A program made the translations under genes and the position numbers. A stretch of 64,000 bases of DNA from Sphingobacterium litopenaei (GTDB lineage: Bacteria > Bacteroidota > Bacteroidia > Sphingobacteriales > Sphingobacteriaceae): positions 62,001-126,000 of the forward strand of contig NZ_JACOIJ010000002.1 of NCBI RefSeq assembly GCF_014692495.1, in the 5' to 3' direction. Positions 55,236 through 64,000 of the stretch are shown piece by piece. The notes beneath the pieces were generated by a model. It ran no database searches. It saw only the letters and a program-made list of their open reading frames with translations, and had not been told where the DNA came from. Positions within the stretch are counted from its first letter, which is position 1. Every line of letters starts with the position of its first letter.

Positions 55236-55928
55236 TTATGTATTATTGAGTTTCCGTTTTAATTCTTCCAATTCATCTTTAGGTGTGTCAGCTCTCTTTA
55301 GCAAATAGTCAATTTCTTGTTCTGCTTTTTGCTGGGTATGTTCCTCAAAAGCATCATTGTACGCTTCCTGTTGTTCTATTTTGGATTTCATCTTTTCCAA
55401 AAGTTCAATGGTGCTGTTGTTGTCAATGTTTGCCATTTGCTTGTTTGCGAATTCGGAAGCATGATTTATGCGTTGTTTAGCTTTCAAAGTGGCTAGCTCT
55501 TTCTCCCATTTTGAGATATTGAACTTTAATACATCAATTTTATTATTGATCAAATTTATTTTATCTGTATATACTATACTTTCTGTTGAAATTTCTGCAG
55601 CCTCTTCTGTCAATTTTTTCTTGATACTAAGTGCTTCCAGTGCAAGCTGATCAGCTTTTTTAGCCTCTATCTCTTCCTTTTGTGCTTTTTGCAAGAGTAG
55701 CAAAGCCTTTTCTTCATACGTTCCAGCATCAGCCAATTTGTTTTTAGCTAGATTTTCACTTCTAATAAGCTGTGCTCTGTTTGAAATATAAGCTTCGGTC
55801 AATTCCGAAAGCTGCTCCTTCATTTCTTCTATTCCTTTTTCAATTAAATGAATAGGGTTTTCCATTTTGTCAACCAAAGCATGAATCTCAGCTTGTCCTA
55901 TTTTTAAAAGTCTTTTGAAAATATTCAT
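55236..55928 (-). CDS. PspA/IM30 family membrane-repair protein
   Basis: This 230-residue protein is nearly all coiled coil. The amphipathic N-terminal helix (MNIFKRLLKIGQAEIHALVD) and the following M-E-N-P-I-H-L-I-E-K-G-I-E-E-M region are diagnostic of PspA/IM30/Vipp1, ESCRT-III-like proteins that bind stressed membranes. ATG at 55928 is chosen; a GTG lies one codon upstream. It is the second gene of the operon, after the YbjN-like gene (9-bp gap). There is no PspB/PspC or PspF nearby, so regulation must differ from the E. coli system. Confidence 0.92.
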   Translation of the reverse strand: MNIFKRLLKIGQAEIHALVDKMENPIHLIEKGIEEMKEQLSELTEAYISNRAQLIRSENLAKNKLADAGTYEEKALLLLQKAQKEEIEAKKADQLALEALSIKKKLTEEAAEISTESIVYTDKINLINNKIDVLKFNISKWEKELATLKAKQRINHASEFANKQMANIDNNSTIELLEKMKSKIEQQEAYNDAFEEHTQQKAEQEIDYLLKRADTPKDELEELKRKLNNT

Positions 55929-55937
55929 CACGATATG

Positions 55938-56327
55938 TTATTGTTTTGAAAATTGTATTAATTGTTTGTTATACTCACTCAGCAATAGCGAAAGTGAATT
56001 AATAGCCGCATCAAATTCATTTTGATCCAGATTGTGCAATTGCAGGGTGTATCTGAAAATTACACGCTTACCATCTTCTGTTAGCGCGAATGCACCGTGA
56101 ATGATATCCCTATTCTTAATTAATAGAGATTTGAAGATGTGCAGATTATCCGTATGCAATGAAAATAGATGTTGTTCGAAAATGATAATCGGCGGTGTAA
56201 CCCCTACAATCAGATTCTTAATGCCATCAAAATTGTTTTCAATGAGAAAAAAACCTTCTTTCCCATTCTTGCTGATTATGGTATAATCCAAATCGAGAAT
56301 AAATTTTTCAACAGTTTTGAAGTTCAT
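55938..56327 (-). CDS. YbjN/Tir-chaperone-like protein
   Basis: This 129-residue soluble protein starts the operon. Its alternating helix-strand pattern (K-F-I-L-D-L-D-Y-T-I start, H-G-A-F-A-L-T-E-D-G-K-R-V-I-F-R-Y-T-L-Q-L near 80-100) fits the YbjN / type III secretion chaperone-like fold. Such proteins often accompany PspA genes. It may bind PspA or the AAA protein and hold it inactive. The assignment rests on pattern only. Confidence 0.65.
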   Translation of the reverse strand: MNFKTVEKFILDLDYTIISKNGKEGFFLIENNFDGIKNLIVGVTPPIIIFEQHLFSLHTDNLHIFKSLLIKNRDIIHGAFALTEDGKRVIFRYTLQLHNLDQNEFDAAINSLSLLLSEYNKQLIQFSKQ

Positions 56328-56342
56328 TGGCTAATTAATTTA

Positions 56343-56404
56343 TATATTTGCTTATATTGTTAGCATAAAGATAATAAATGCAAAATATTTTTGCAAAATA
56401 TTTT
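56343..56404. promoter_or_regulatory. Divergent promoters and 13-bp tandem operator
   Basis: On the + strand TATATTTG (56343-56350) is a -7 element for the XRE gene. On the - strand TATCTTTA (56366-56373) with TTTG at 56394-56397 (20 nt spacing) is a likely promoter of the PspA-flotillin operon. The direct repeat TGCAAAATATTTT is present twice in tandem (56379-56391, 56392-56404) and covers the -33 side of that promoter. It also lies just downstream of the XRE start site. A XRE repressor bound here could block both. Confidence 0.55.
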
Positions 56405-56420
56405 TACGATTTTTTTGAAA

Positions 56421-57074
56421 ATGAGTCAAATTGGAAATAATATTAAGAAGCTAAGAAAGGTGAAAGGGCTAAGTCAGCAGGCTTTTGCAGATTTATTTAA
56501 CTTAACAAGAGGGAATATTTCTTCGTATGAGGAATTTAGAGCCGAACCTAAAATTTCGGTTATTTTGCAGATTGCAAAATATTTTAGCATACCTGTGGCA
56601 GAATTGTTGGAGCAGCAACTTACGGTGAATGAAATTTTGAATTTCGAAGACCATTTTGAAGCAGAAGCAACCAGAGCGGATGTTAAAAACTTGACGGATA
56701 TTCCTTTTATAAATAGAGAATATTTACAAAAATCTTCCAATGTAGATATAAGTGAACTGCCGCATATTTACTTTCCTGTATATAATAAGCATAGTATGCT
56801 TGCTGTGGAAAATTCGGATTTAATTCCTAATCCAATCGATTTTCCTTTTGAAGAAGGTGCGGTGCTATTTTTCGAACATGTAGAAGTCGATATTTTGCAT
56901 ACATTGGAATCTAAAATCGGTTTTTATATGCAAGATGAAGATTTGTTCTTCGGACAGTTTGAAATTGCGGATAAGCAAATAAAACTGAAATTGAACGATT
57001 GGAAGGAAGCTGTGTTTAACGAAGAAAATAAGCAGTCCTTTTGGAAATTGTATGCAAAGTTTGCGAGGGTTTAA
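56421..57074 (+). CDS. XRE family transcriptional regulator
   Basis: This 217-residue protein has a classical HTH at ~4-60 (I-K-K-L-R-K-V-K-G-L-S-Q-Q-A-F-A-D-L-F). Its C-terminal ~150-residue domain contains P-H-I-Y-F-P-V-Y-N, reminiscent of the LexA/S24-like fold of XRE repressors, but I see no certain Ser-Lys peptidase pair. The ATG at 56421 is preferred over an in-frame TTG-type start 30 bp upstream, which would cross the second 13-bp repeat. It is divergent from the PspA-flotillin operon, with a 93-bp gap, and is the probable regulator of it and of itself. Confidence 0.85.
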   Translation: MSQIGNNIKKLRKVKGLSQQAFADLFNLTRGNISSYEEFRAEPKISVILQIAKYFSIPVAELLEQQLTVNEILNFEDHFEAEATRADVKNLTDIPFINREYLQKSSNVDISELPHIYFPVYNKHSMLAVENSDLIPNPIDFPFEEGAVLFFEHVEVDILHTLESKIGFYMQDEDLFFGQFEIADKQIKLKLNDWKEAVFNEENKQSFWKLYAKFARV

Positions 57075-57077
57075 AAA

Positions 57078-57110
57078 AAAAGCTCCATTTGAATCACAAA
57101 TGGAGCTTTT
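57078..57110. terminator. Bidirectional terminator between XRE and uvrA
   Basis: A 13-bp perfect stem (57078-57090 with 57098-57110), with A residues on the left and T residues on the right, separates the convergent XRE and uvrA genes. Confidence 0.88.
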
Positions 57111-57113
57111 GCT

Positions 57114-59957
57114 TTATTTCATCTCTTCTTTTAAAAATCGAGCGGTTTCGGAGTTTTTGACTTTGATTAAATCTTCTGGAGTGCCTGCAAAAAGTAATTT
57201 TCCACCTTCACGGCCACCTTCTGGTCCCATATCAATAATCCAATCGGCTGTTTTAATTACATCCAAGTTGTGTTCAATTATTAATACTGTATTTCCTCTT
57301 TCGACTAAACGATTGATAACGCCCAATAATACGTTTACATCTTCAAAGTGTAATCCTGTTGTTGGTTCATCAAGAATGTAGAATGTATTACCAGTATCTT
57401 TTTTCGAAAGTTCTGTTGCTAATTTGACACGTTGTGCTTCACCACCAGATAGGGTAGTGGACGATTGTCCTAAGGTCAAATAGCCCAATCCAACATCTTG
57501 CAAAGTTTTAATCTTACGGTAAATCGATGGAATATGTTCGAAGAAATCTACCGCTTCATTGATACTCATGTCCAATACATCTGAAATAGATTTTCCTTTA
57601 TAGCGCACTTCCAACGTTTCTCGGGTATAGCGTTTGCCATTACATGATTCGCAAGGTACTTGAACATCCGGTAGGAAATTCATTTCAATGATCTTCATTC
57701 CTGCACCTTGACAAGTTTCACAACGTCCACCTTTGACATTGAAAGAGAACTGTCCAGGTTTGTATCCGCGAATTTTAGCTTCGGGAAGCTGAACGTATAG
57801 CGTTCTAATATCCGAGAAAACACCTGTGTAAGTCGAAGGATTCGAACGTGGTGTTCTTCCGATAGGACTTTGGTCAATCTCAATCACTTTGTCGATATGC
57901 TCTAATCCTTCAATGCTTTTGTGTGGCATTGGTGTTGCTTTGGCACGGAAAAAGTGTTTATTCAGAATGGGGTACAAAGTTCCTGTAATCAAACTGGATT
58001 TTCCGGATCCAGAAACACCTGTTACTAAGATTAACTTTCCAAGAGGAAAGTCAACAGAAACATTTTTAAGGTTGTTGCCTTTGGCTCCTTTTAGAGATAA
58101 TACATGACCATTTCCTTTTCTACGTTCTTTAGGAATAGCAACTTCCTTTTTACCATTCAAATATTCCGCAGTCAAAGAATCAGCTTTTAGAATTTGCTTA
58201 GGTGTGCCTTCGGCAACAACTGTACCTCCATTTATACCAGCCGCAGGTCCCATGTCTATGACATAATCAGCATGCAAAATCATGTCTTTATCGTGCTCCA
58301 CAACTAAAACAGAATTTCCTATATCACGCAGATTTTTCAAAGAATTAATTAATCTTTCGTTATCACGCTGGTGCAAACCAATACTTGGTTCATCCAAGAT
58401 ATAAAGAACGTTTACTAATTGTGAACCGATCTGTGTAGCTAATCGAATACGTTGCGCTTCACCACCTGAGAGAGTTTTGGAAGAACGGTTCAATGTTAGA
58501 TAATTTAGTCCTACATCCAACAGAAACCCAAGGCGTGTTTTGATTTCTTTAAGGATTTCAACAGCAATAGTCTTTTGGCGTTCGTCCATTTTATCTTCGA
58601 TATTTTCGAGCCATTTGGCTAATACCGAAATATCCATTGCAGCTAATTCTGCAATATTTTTGTCTGCAATTTTAAAGTGTAAGGATTCTTTGCGCAATTT
58701 ATCACCATGACAAGTTGGACAAACTACTTGCGTACGGAATTCTTCCAACGCAGGTGCATCATCAGAATATTTGCCGTTGTGTTCTTCCAACATTTTGAAG
58801 ATACCCGAAAAAGAAACTTTATATTCTCTAGCTCCATACGAACCGTAAGACACCGTTAATGTTACAGGTTCTTCTGCGCCAAAAAGCATCAAATCAATTT
58901 GCTCGTCTGTCAGCTTTTCAACCGGGTTGGTTAATGAAATTTCGAATTTCTTTGCTACAGCTTTTATAATTGCGCTATTCCAGCTTTCTTTTAGTGGGCC
59001 TAAAGGAACAATTGCTCCTTTTTGAATACTTAATTTTTTGTCTGGAATAACTATATTTTTATCAATCTCGAAAATATATCCTAATCCATCACATTTAGGG
59101 CAGGCTCCATAAGGAGAGTTGAAAGAAAAGGTGTTCGGTTGCGGTTCATCGTAGGAAATACCCGATTCCGCATCCATTAAATATTTACTGAAAAACTGTT
59201 CTTTGGTATTTTCGCGGTTTGCAATTTTGATAATCCCTTTAGCAGCTTTCATTGCCTGTAATACCGAAGTATACAAACGTTTTTTATCATCTTCCGTAGC
59301 TCTCAGTCTATCGATGACAATTTCTATATCGTGAATTTTGTAGCGGTCGACCTGCATTTTAGGTACTAAATCTAGTACTTCTCCGTCTACACGTACTTTA
59401 GCATAACCTTGTTTGCGTATCTGTTCGAAAAGCTCGCGGTAATGTCCTTTACGGCCTTTGACCACAGGAGCTAGTATGTTGATTCCTTCGTCCTTAAAGT
59501 CAGTAAGGATCCGATCTACAATCTGCTCTTCGGACATACGCTGCATTTTCTTACCTGTAGCGTATGAAAAAGCTTCACTCGCACGCGCATACAGCAGTCG
59601 TAAAAAGTCGTAAATCTCGGTGATCGTCCCTACGGTAGAACGCGGGTTTTTGTTAGTCGTTTTTTGCTCAATAGAAATAACAGGACTTAGTCCAGAGATT
59701 TTATCTACATCAGGTCTTTCCAATCCACCCAGAAACTGTCTACTGTAGGCCGAAAATGTTTCCATATAACGGCGCTGACCTTCGGCATAAATCGTGTCAA
59801 AAGCCAAAGAGGACTTTCCTGAGCCACTTAGCCCAGTAATAACCACTAATTCATTTCGCGGAAAGGAAACATCAATATTTTTTAAATTATGTACACGTGC
59901 ACCATATACTTCTACTTCACTTTGATCACCTAAATCGACTGCTTTTGTTTTTGACAT
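57114..59957 (-). CDS. uvrA: Excinuclease ABC subunit A
   Basis: This 947-residue protein is the damage-sensing ATPase of nucleotide excision repair. Walker A 1 ([20 protein letters not shown]) is at ~42-60 and Walker A 2 ([11 protein letters not shown]) at ~645. Signature motifs [17 protein letters not shown] and [16 protein letters not shown] and two zinc modules (C-P-K-C-D-G-L-G-Y and C-E-T-C-Q-G-A-G with C-E-S-C-N-G-K) are present. All catalytic parts are intact. It has its own promoter motif. Confidence 0.98.
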   Translation of the reverse strand: MSKTKAVDLGDQSEVEVYGARVHNLKNIDVSFPRNELVVITGLSGSGKSSLAFDTIYAEGQRRYMETFSAYSRQFLGGLERPDVDKISGLSPVISIEQKTTNKNPRSTVGTITEIYDFLRLLYARASEAFSYATGKKMQRMSEEQIVDRILTDFKDEGINILAPVVKGRKGHYRELFEQIRKQGYAKVRVDGEVLDLVPKMQVDRYKIHDIEIVIDRLRATEDDKKRLYTSVLQAMKAAKGIIKIANRENTKEQFFSKYLMDAESGISYDEPQPNTFSFNSPYGACPKCDGLGYIFEIDKNIVIPDKKLSIQKGAIVPLGPLKESWNSAIIKAVAKKFEISLTNPVEKLTDEQIDLMLFGAEEPVTLTVSYGSYGAREYKVSFSGIFKMLEEHNGKYSDDAPALEEFRTQVVCPTCHGDKLRKESLHFKIADKNIAELAAMDISVLAKWLENIEDKMDERQKTIAVEILKEIKTRLGFLLDVGLNYLTLNRSSKTLSGGEAQRIRLATQIGSQLVNVLYILDEPSIGLHQRDNERLINSLKNLRDIGNSVLVVEHDKDMILHADYVIDMGPAAGINGGTVVAEGTPKQILKADSLTAEYLNGKKEVAIPKERRKGNGHVLSLKGAKGNNLKNVSVDFPLGKLILVTGVSGSGKSSLITGTLYPILNKHFFRAKATPMPHKSIEGLEHIDKVIEIDQSPIGRTPRSNPSTYTGVFSDIRTLYVQLPEAKIRGYKPGQFSFNVKGGRCETCQGAGMKIIEMNFLPDVQVPCESCNGKRYTRETLEVRYKGKSISDVLDMSINEAVDFFEHIPSIYRKIKTLQDVGLGYLTLGQSSTTLSGGEAQRVKLATELSKKDTGNTFYILDEPTTGLHFEDVNVLLGVINRLVERGNTVLIIEHNLDVIKTADWIIDMGPEGGREGGKLLFAGTPEDLIKVKNSETARFLKEEMK

Positions 59958-59983
59958 ATTGAGCTTAAAAATTTACGAACTTG

Positions 59984-59991
59984 CAAAGTTA
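59984..59991 (-). promoter_or_regulatory. uvrA -7 promoter element
   Basis: TAACTTTG on the - strand matches TAnnTTTG and ends 26 bp before the uvrA ATG. No clear -33 element and no SOS-type box are seen. Confidence 0.45.
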
Positions 59992-60081
59992 CTGATTATT
60001 ACGCGGACTTTATACGTGTAGCGTAGGTGTTATTACCTAATATTATATTTAGATGATGATGGAATAATTTTTGTAAGTTGC

Positions 60082-61152
60082 TTGTATAAATTGCTAGCCT
60101 TGAAAAAATTAGATTTAAGTCGTCACGAAAAAGAAATAGTGGACCAAGCCCTAGACTTTTGGAAAGCGAATGGAAGTTTGGATGATCAGAAAGTACAGGA
60201 ATTAAGAACTACTATAGACGAGCGAAGTTTCGAATGGAAAGTTTTGGCGCGCTATGCCTTTTGGGTTGCGTTGGCCTCCTTAATTTTTTCGGTGGTTTCC
60301 TTGTTTTCGGATAATGCTTTAGAAAAGTTTATTCAGCAGTTTTATGATACGCCTAATGTTATATTCTGTTTTTTCTTTGCCGGATTAGCTTTCGCTTTTT
60401 ACTTCTTAGGTTTTCGGAATAAGAAACGTTATCCTGAGAAAACTTTTTCAAATGAAACATTAATGCTCGCGGGATCCTTTTCTACGGCGGCTTGTATTGG
60501 TTTTTTGGGACAAGTCTTGGATCGCGAAAATCATTTTTTCAGTATACTTTTCTTCTTATCGATATTAATTTACGGTGTTTTATCTGTCAAGTTGAGTTCC
60601 AAATTGATATGGATCTTTACATTGGTCGCTCTGGGAATATGGTTTGCAACTGAAACAGCCTATCATAGTGATTGGGGGTGGAAATTTTGGGGAATGAATT
60701 ATCCTTTACGCTTTACCATTTTTGGGGCTATACTTACGACAGCGGCTATCTTTGTGCAGCCTAAGTTTGCTTCACTGAAGCCTTTCAAATCTACAAGTAT
60801 TATTATCGGATTACTATACACGATGATAGCGTTGTGGTGTTTATCCATTTTTGGAAATTACAGTGATTTTGAAGCATGGACAAAAATTCGTCAATACGAA
60901 ATTTTATATTGGGGATTACTAGCCATTGCGCTATCATTAGGGTTAGCTCTATATGGATTGAAAAGGAAGGATACTGTTATTCGAGATATAGGTTTTGTAT
61001 TCTTTTTGATCAATTTATATACACGTTTCGTGGAATATCTTTGGGATAATATAAACCGAACTATCTTCTTCTTAATTTTAGCTATTTCTTTTTGGGTTGT
61101 TGGACGATGGTCTGAGAAGATTTGGAAAAAGCAACAAAGCTCTTCGGAATAG
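60082..61152 (+). CDS. DUF2157-like multi-pass membrane protein
   Basis: This 356-residue protein has a soluble N-terminus (~1-50), where DUF2157 proteins have a short helical segment, then about nine or ten hydrophobic helices to the C-terminus. There is no ATG near the start. The TTG at 60082 is the most upstream choice; TTGs at 60091 and 60100 are alternatives. The function of the family is unknown. It is transcribed alone and ends within a terminator shared with the OsmC gene. Confidence 0.7.
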   Translation: MYKLLALKKLDLSRHEKEIVDQALDFWKANGSLDDQKVQELRTTIDERSFEWKVLARYAFWVALASLIFSVVSLFSDNALEKFIQQFYDTPNVIFCFFFAGLAFAFYFLGFRNKKRYPEKTFSNETLMLAGSFSTAACIGFLGQVLDRENHFFSILFFLSILIYGVLSVKLSSKLIWIFTLVALGIWFATETAYHSDWGWKFWGMNYPLRFTIFGAILTTAAIFVQPKFASLKPFKSTSIIIGLLYTMIALWCLSIFGNYSDFEAWTKIRQYEILYWGLLAIALSLGLALYGLKRKDTVIRDIGFVFFLINLYTRFVEYLWDNINRTIFFLILAISFWVVGRWSEKIWKKQQSSSE

Positions 61153-61165
61153 AAGAGCTTTGTTG
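61132..61165. terminator. Bidirectional terminator (DUF2157-like / OsmC genes)
   Basis: A 13-bp perfect stem (61132-61144 with 61153-61165) spans the stop of the DUF2157-like gene and ends 1 bp before the convergent OsmC stop. Confidence 0.75.
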
Positions 61166-61582
61166 TTAATTAATTTTAATGCTGTAAGTAATGTCTACTC
61201 CTCCGGCAGCTAACATATCATGTACGGAACAGTACTTTTTAACAGCTAGTTCTGCTGCTTTTTGTGCTTTGAGTTCATCAATTTTTCCTTTCATCAGGAA
61301 GTTGATATGGATTTTAGTGAAAATATTAGGAATCTCTTCTCTACGATCTCCTTCCACTTCTACTTGAATTTCTTCAATTTCCTGACGTTGTTTTTGAAGA
61401 ATAGTAGTTAAGTCAAAAACACTACAAGAACCTAAGGCCATCAATACTAATTCCATTGGTCTTACACCTTTACCTTCTCCTCCGATACCTTCAGAACCAT
61501 CAATATTTACTTTTACAGAAGACAATTCACTTGAAGCTTCGAAATGTACTGCTTTATTTATACGTTGTAATGCTACTTTCAT
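61166..61582 (-). CDS. OsmC family protein
   Basis: This 138-residue protein belongs to the OsmC/Ohr superfamily, whose best-known members reduce organic hydroperoxides with a pair of cysteines. The first Cys is in A-L-G-S-C-S-V-F-D-L (~53), on the long central helix, and the second is in K-Y-C-S-V-H-D-M (~118). The region G-G-E-G-K-G-V-R-P-M-E-L is typical of the YhfA-like branch. Activity on hydroperoxides is inferred; the YhfA branch is not well characterised. Confidence 0.88.
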   Translation of the reverse strand: MKVALQRINKAVHFEASSELSSVKVNIDGSEGIGGEGKGVRPMELVLMALGSCSVFDLTTILQKQRQEIEEIQVEVEGDRREEIPNIFTKIHINFLMKGKIDELKAQKAAELAVKKYCSVHDMLAAGGVDITYSIKIN

Positions 61583-61612
61583 ATCTTGTAAATTATAATA
61601 CTACTAAAATAA

Positions 61613-61641
61613 GAAAAGGTCGCTGTAAAAGCGACCTTTTC
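61613..61641 (-). terminator. Terminator of the SGNH-FadL operon
   Basis: A 12-bp stem (61613-61624 with 61630-61641) lies 24 bp after the SGNH lipoprotein stop. The - strand continues with a T-rich stretch. Confidence 0.75.
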
Positions 61642-61665
61642 CCTTATTTTTAGCGAAGCTATGAC

Positions 61666-62976
61666 TTAAGGCATTTTTACACCTCGGAATCCCGTAGCGT
61701 CTACTTTACCTACTTTAGTGCCATATTTTGAATTTATAGCTTCTATTATCATATTTGCCATAATAGCATTTCCCATTGGAGTCAAGTGAATACCATCTAG
61801 TGAAAAGGCATTACCTGTAACATAGGCTGAACTAACACCTACACCGTTATAGTTTATTCCAGTTTTCAACTTAGTCAATAAGCTATTAACATCAGCAACA
61901 GCTAAGTTTTTGTCTTTTGCAAGGTTTTTAATAAATGCATTCAAATTATTAACACGAGCTTTAATGTCAGCAATTTCATCTTTATCTAACACAAATTTGT
62001 CATGTAGAGGATTCTGAGGAATTAAGCCATAGCCCGCAGTCATTGGATTTCCGTAAACAACAGCTTTTCCTAAAGTATCAGTTGGGAAGCGCAAAGTAAA
62101 TAAATCTTCACTTGTAGCAGCACGAACACCATTCGCTGTGGTAATGTAAATTTTCTCAAAAGCTCCACCTGTTGATGCTTTTACACCAGCTTCTATTCTT
62201 GCTGTTGTAACTGTTGTGAAGAAGGGAACTGAAGTAACATCAGGAATTGTCGCTAACACTCCTTTTTGGTTTTTATCTGTCAAAAGGTTAATAAAGTTCG
62301 TATAAACCGCTTTGAATACCGCTTCCGAAGTGTATGTGGTAGTTGGATCTAAAGGATCTTCATAGCCCCCATTCGAAGCATAACCCAATACATCATTGTT
62401 TCCTAACCAGAAAGTAAAGAAGGTGTGATTTCTTCCCGCAACAAACTGTTGGTAATTCTTTGTACCCACTTCGTTATCTGCAATAAGACGTTTAAAATAC
62501 ATGTTTGCAGCACTTACTTGTCCTACTCCCGAATGATCGATTCTCATGCCTGGTATACCAAGGTTATGGATTTCGGGACCTTCGTATTTCGCTAAGGTAT
62601 TAGCTCCAGTATATGCCAATTTATCGGTAACAGATTCTGTTACGGGATTTCCGTTAACTAATTCTTTTAATCTAATATAGCCAGAGCCATTAGATTGTGC
62701 TTCCGAGAAAAATGGTGTGTTAAATTCTCCACCACCATGTGAACGAAATTTTTCTGCTATTAAATTTGGAAAGGCTGTTTTTTGCACTTCTAAATATAAT
62801 CCCCCATCTGAAAATCCCGCTGTCAATGAATTACCTATCGAGATATATTTCGAAAAATCAACATTCCCGTTTTGTGTTGGTTCAAAGTCATTGCTGATTT
62901 CAGGTTTACATGATACAATTAAAGCTAAGGAAGCAAGCCCGAAGTATAGTTTTATATTTTTTCTGAACGTTTTCAT
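61666..62976 (-). CDS. SGNH/GDSL hydrolase lipoprotein
   Basis: This 436-residue lipoprotein (lipobox I-V-S-C at 23) has a full SGNH active site: catalytic Ser in ISIGNSLTAGF (~46-56), Asn in W-L-G-N-N-D-V-L (~195) and Asp-His in LDGIHLTPMGNA (~405). It is longer than the small SGNH enzymes at 9562-10927 and probably hydrolyses lipid or acyl esters at the outer membrane. It follows a FadL-type porin gene by 6 bp, so the pair may free and import fatty acids. Confidence 0.87.
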   Translation of the reverse strand: MKTFRKNIKLYFGLASLALIVSCKPEISNDFEPTQNGNVDFSKYISIGNSLTAGFSDGGLYLEVQKTAFPNLIAEKFRSHGGGEFNTPFFSEAQSNGSGYIRLKELVNGNPVTESVTDKLAYTGANTLAKYEGPEIHNLGIPGMRIDHSGVGQVSAANMYFKRLIADNEVGTKNYQQFVAGRNHTFFTFWLGNNDVLGYASNGGYEDPLDPTTTYTSEAVFKAVYTNFINLLTDKNQKGVLATIPDVTSVPFFTTVTTARIEAGVKASTGGAFEKIYITTANGVRAATSEDLFTLRFPTDTLGKAVVYGNPMTAGYGLIPQNPLHDKFVLDKDEIADIKARVNNLNAFIKNLAKDKNLAVADVNSLLTKLKTGINYNGVGVSSAYVTGNAFSLDGIHLTPMGNAIMANMIIEAINSKYGTKVGKVDATGFRGVKMP

Positions 62977-62982
62977 AGTTTA

Positions 62983-64000
62983 TTACCATTTATAGGTTAA
63001 AGAAATACCTGGAGCGTGTATATTAGTTTTAAATGTTCCGCTTAATGCAGTTTCTACATTCGTAACGGTTCTTTCAATAATACGCTGGAAAGTATAGGCT
63101 CCTGAAAGATCAAATTTGTCAGAAAGATTGTACGTGAAACCTACCGAGCCCATTACACGGTTATTATCTGGTGTTTCCGCATATACATATTGAGCGCGAA
63201 CAGGTGTATAGACATAGCCTGCACCAATTCTTAAATCTAAATTTTCTGAAGCATTGTAATTAAGACCTACTTTTCCTGAAAAGGCATTTTCGTATTTCTT
63301 AGTTTGCTCCGTGTCGCTCAACACAGGAGTATTATCTTCATAATCGAAAACCAGTTTTTTGTAAATACTGTATCCTATTAATGTAGCATCCGCAGCTAGG
63401 TCCATTTTTTCTCCTACTGGGAATGTTATTCCTAAATTGAAAGATGATGGTAATGGTAATTCAGCGGAGAATTTGGTGTCAGGAAAAGACGTAGCCAAAG
63501 CTGCTGGTACAGTAAATTTAGCATCTCCATCTTCTAATTTTGTTCTCACGTGGGATCGGTAGCTTAATGACACCGCAAAATCATCTTCTAGGTTATAGTG
63601 CACACCAACATTGTATCCCATACCTGTTCCAACTCCAGTAAGTTCAGCACGTCCTGCATTTCCATTTTGATCAAATACGGGTAGTGAACGCGAAAGGTCA
63701 ACTGTTCCTACATTGTATACAAAGCCCCCGCCAATACCGAAGTTTTCAGTCAATTTAAAACTGATAGTAGGTTGAATATAGATAGCACGCAATGCCAAAT
63801 GATTTAATTCAAATCTGCCTGGCCAATCTGTTCCCCAGTCTACAGCACCACCATACGGTGTGTATACGCCAATACCCGCTTTCCACCAGCTATTCTTAGG
63901 GCCAAAAGACGCGAATAAAGAAAAAGGCGGACTTATTTGAAATTTAGTGTTGTATTGGACATCACTATTTACTTCTTTAAATGCTGATCTGAACATGACA
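62983..64000 (-). CDS. FadL/OmpP1/TodX-type outer membrane porin (5' end outside window)
   Basis: The frame is open to the window edge, so the N-terminus and signal peptide are missing; 338 residues are visible. Strands alternate with aromatic residues, and blocks such as W-G-T-D-W-P-G-R-F, S-Y-R-S-H-V and L-S-Y-T-Y-K-W-type ending fit the FadL/OmpP1/TodX family, which moves long-chain fatty acids or other hydrophobic molecules through the outer membrane. The C-terminal residues I-S-L-T-Y-K-W end in an aromatic, as in inserted barrels. It is the first gene of the unit with the SGNH lipoprotein. Confidence 0.85.
   Translation of the reverse strand, partial: VMFRSAFKEVNSDVQYNTKFQISPPFSLFASFGPKNSWWKAGIGVYTPYGGAVDWGTDWPGRFELNHLALRAIYIQPTISFKLTENFGIGGGFVYNVGTVDLSRSLPVFDQNGNAGRAELTGVGTGMGYNVGVHYNLEDDFAVSLSYRSHVRTKLEDGDAKFTVPAALATSFPDTKFSAELPLPSSFNLGITFPVGEKMDLAADATLIGYSIYKKLVFDYEDNTPVLSDTEQTKKYENAFSGKVGLNYNASENLDLRIGAGYVYTPVRAQYVYAETPDNNRVMGSVGFTYNLSDKFDLSGAYTFQRIIERTVTNVETALSGTFKTNIHAPGISLTYKW

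Noticed and set aside
56421-57074. Phage repressor and start of a prophage
   Set aside because: No phage structural, integrase or lysis genes follow; the gene is next to uvrA and divergent from the PspA operon.
1-64000. CRISPR arrays, rRNA genes, riboswitches
   Set aside because: No regularly spaced repeats, no rRNA sequence, and no recognisable riboswitch core were seen on either strand.

Overview
The window looks like the chromosome of a Bacteroidota bacterium, most likely Sphingobacteriaceae (Sphingobacterium or Pedobacter-like). The grounds are: AT-rich DNA with few Shine-Dalgarno sites; -7 elements of the TAnnTTTG type, three of them with a TTTG- or TTG-type -33 element exactly 19 nt away; a SusC/SusD pair; and Bacteroidota families such as DUF2723, DUF4434, DUF4488, DUF5009 and HU-SPOR proteins. 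No phage, transposase, integrase or CRISPR array is visible.

Region 1 (1-19936) is a carbohydrate-type accessory locus. It holds the tail of one FAD-dependent oxidoreductase, a ROK repressor, an AmpG-like MFS permease, and a tightly packed + strand operon: FAD oxidoreductase, an unrecognised secreted protein, two sister lipoproteins, a DUF5009 membrane acyltransferase-like protein, two SGNH esterases, a DUF4434 protein and an N-acylglucosamine 2-epimerase family enzyme. SusC, SusD and a DUF5018-like lipoprotein follow. No ordinary glycoside hydrolase is recognisable. The gene set suits uptake, de-acylation and isomerisation of an acylated (amino)sugar; the substrate is an inference.

Region 2 (20002-28994) is a housekeeping block on the - strand: two identical tRNA-Gln genes, prs, rplY and pth. 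A + strand cassette (second ROK regulator, Tat-exported Gfo/Idh oxidoreductase, giant HEAT plus double DUF1080 protein) lies between prs and rplY. It looks like a periplasmic glycoside oxidation pathway.

Region 3 (29330-46979) holds a DUF2723 membrane glycosyltransferase-like protein, pyrR-pyrB, a Gcr-type membrane protein, and an envelope operon: TPR protein, outer-membrane barrel, HU-SPOR fusion, ExbB, ExbD, TonB-like protein and folC. A lipoprotein gene broken by two in-frame TAG codons and a small DUF4488 protein follow.

Region 4 (47035-57074) is the most unusual part. A - strand operon encodes a YbjN-like protein, PspA/IM30, a PLDc_N small membrane protein, DUF4177, a YqiJ/NfeD-like OB-fold membrane protein, a YqiK-like flotillin and a 1614-residue DUF3686-type AAA ATPase. 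A divergent XRE regulator faces it, with a tandem 13-bp repeat at the probable promoter. This looks like a PspA-flotillin envelope-maintenance system run by a dedicated ATPase.

Region 5 (57114-64000) carries uvrA, a DUF2157-like membrane protein, an OsmC-family protein, an SGNH lipoprotein and the 3' part of a FadL-type outer membrane porin that runs off the window.
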